A stretch of DNA of 62,000 nt. Origin: Adiantum capillus-veneris (lineage: Eukaryota; Streptophyta; Polypodiopsida; Polypodiales; Pteridaceae). The notes under the pieces are model-generated. The model worked only from the letters and a program-made list of their open reading frames with translations, searched no databases and had not been told where the DNA came from. Positions 61,784-62,000 of this stretch are shown here, in pieces. Within the stretch, counting starts at the first letter, position 1. Each line of letters begins with the position of its first letter. A program made the translations under genes and the position numbers. The stretch is taken from contig CM043966.1 in the NCBI GenBank assembly GCA_014529385.2, forward strand, positions 92,703,087 to 92,765,086. The letters are read 5' to 3'.

Positions 61784-62000
61784 GTTTTACACTTCCACAA
61801 AATCCTTTCCTTCTTTCCTTGCGTTAGTGAATGCTTTGTACTTCAATGAATGTTCCTTTTATGTTCCCCTGAAGAGAGGGGTTGAGAGAATGCAATAGAG
61901 ATGTGTAGAGGGAGAGAGAAAGAGAGAAGAAGAGAGCGACACCCGATGGGGTCCCAACCAACCCTCTCAAGGGCCCCCCACACCGTTACCGATGTGGTAT
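61784..62000 (+). repeat. Continuation of the LTR split by the LINE, runs off window
   Basis: TTTTACACTTCCACAAA and CCCGATGGGGTCCCAACC match 26,830-26,960. It continues beyond the window. Confidence 0.85.

Noticed and set aside
1-62000. tRNA, rRNA or small RNA genes
   Set aside because: No cloverleaf or conserved rRNA core was noticed. The tRNA-like strings are primer-binding sites (complements of tRNA 3' ends), not genes.

Overview
The window looks like nuclear DNA of a land plant from a transposon-rich intergenic landscape. Three things point there: a spliced host gene with GT-AG introns, LTR retrotransposons primed by plant-type initiator-Met tRNA (TGGTATCAGAGC) or Asp tRNA, and a plant-type LINE. 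I cannot name the species; a large-genome plant such as a fern, lycophyte or gymnosperm is only a guess. Most of the sequence is retrotransposon, much of it decayed, with many microsatellites and short tandem duplications.

Layout. 1-6.1 kb: decayed sequence with relics of coding frames. 6.1-7.55 kb: minus-strand LINE reverse-transcriptase relic. 8.1-8.55 kb: a nearly perfect 208-bp tandem duplication. 8.6-16.4 kb: minus-strand Ty3/gypsy-like relic with an Asp-tRNA primer site, gag, three zinc-knuckle-like motifs and two protease-like domains, but no visible reverse transcriptase. 17-22 kb: gene-poor, low-complexity DNA. 22.2-24.6 kb: the one convincing host gene, a six-exon alpha/beta hydrolase on the minus strand.

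25.9-29.6 kb holds LTR pieces and a deleted chromodomain-bearing Ty3/gypsy element. From 29.6 to 37.1 kb a minus-strand non-autonomous LTR element (target duplication TTCAC) carries a second, plus-strand LTR element inside it (31,038-35,452; target duplication TTCTC). Its right end was rearranged by a small inversion (about 36,892-37,132).

37.4-54.5 kb is a three-level nest. An old Ty3/gypsy element is split inside its reverse transcriptase by a fuller Ty3/gypsy element (39,392-53,460; target duplication TGTGC). The right LTR of that element is split in turn by a minus-strand gag-protease element (46,355-52,142; target duplication derived from GACGG). The last block (54.5-62 kb) is the 5' LTR of another element, split by a LINE of about 7.2 kb. 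That LINE has a poly(A) tail and a 17-bp target duplication, and is itself interrupted by a gypsy 3'-end fragment.

The most interesting results are the dated nesting, the inversion that splits one LTR, a gag-protease element family apparently lacking reverse transcriptase, the two-protease element, the ATGA overlap between the LINE ORFs, and the hydrolase gene with exon-derived tandem repeats in its introns. No bacterial-type system, CRISPR array, rRNA or tRNA gene was seen.
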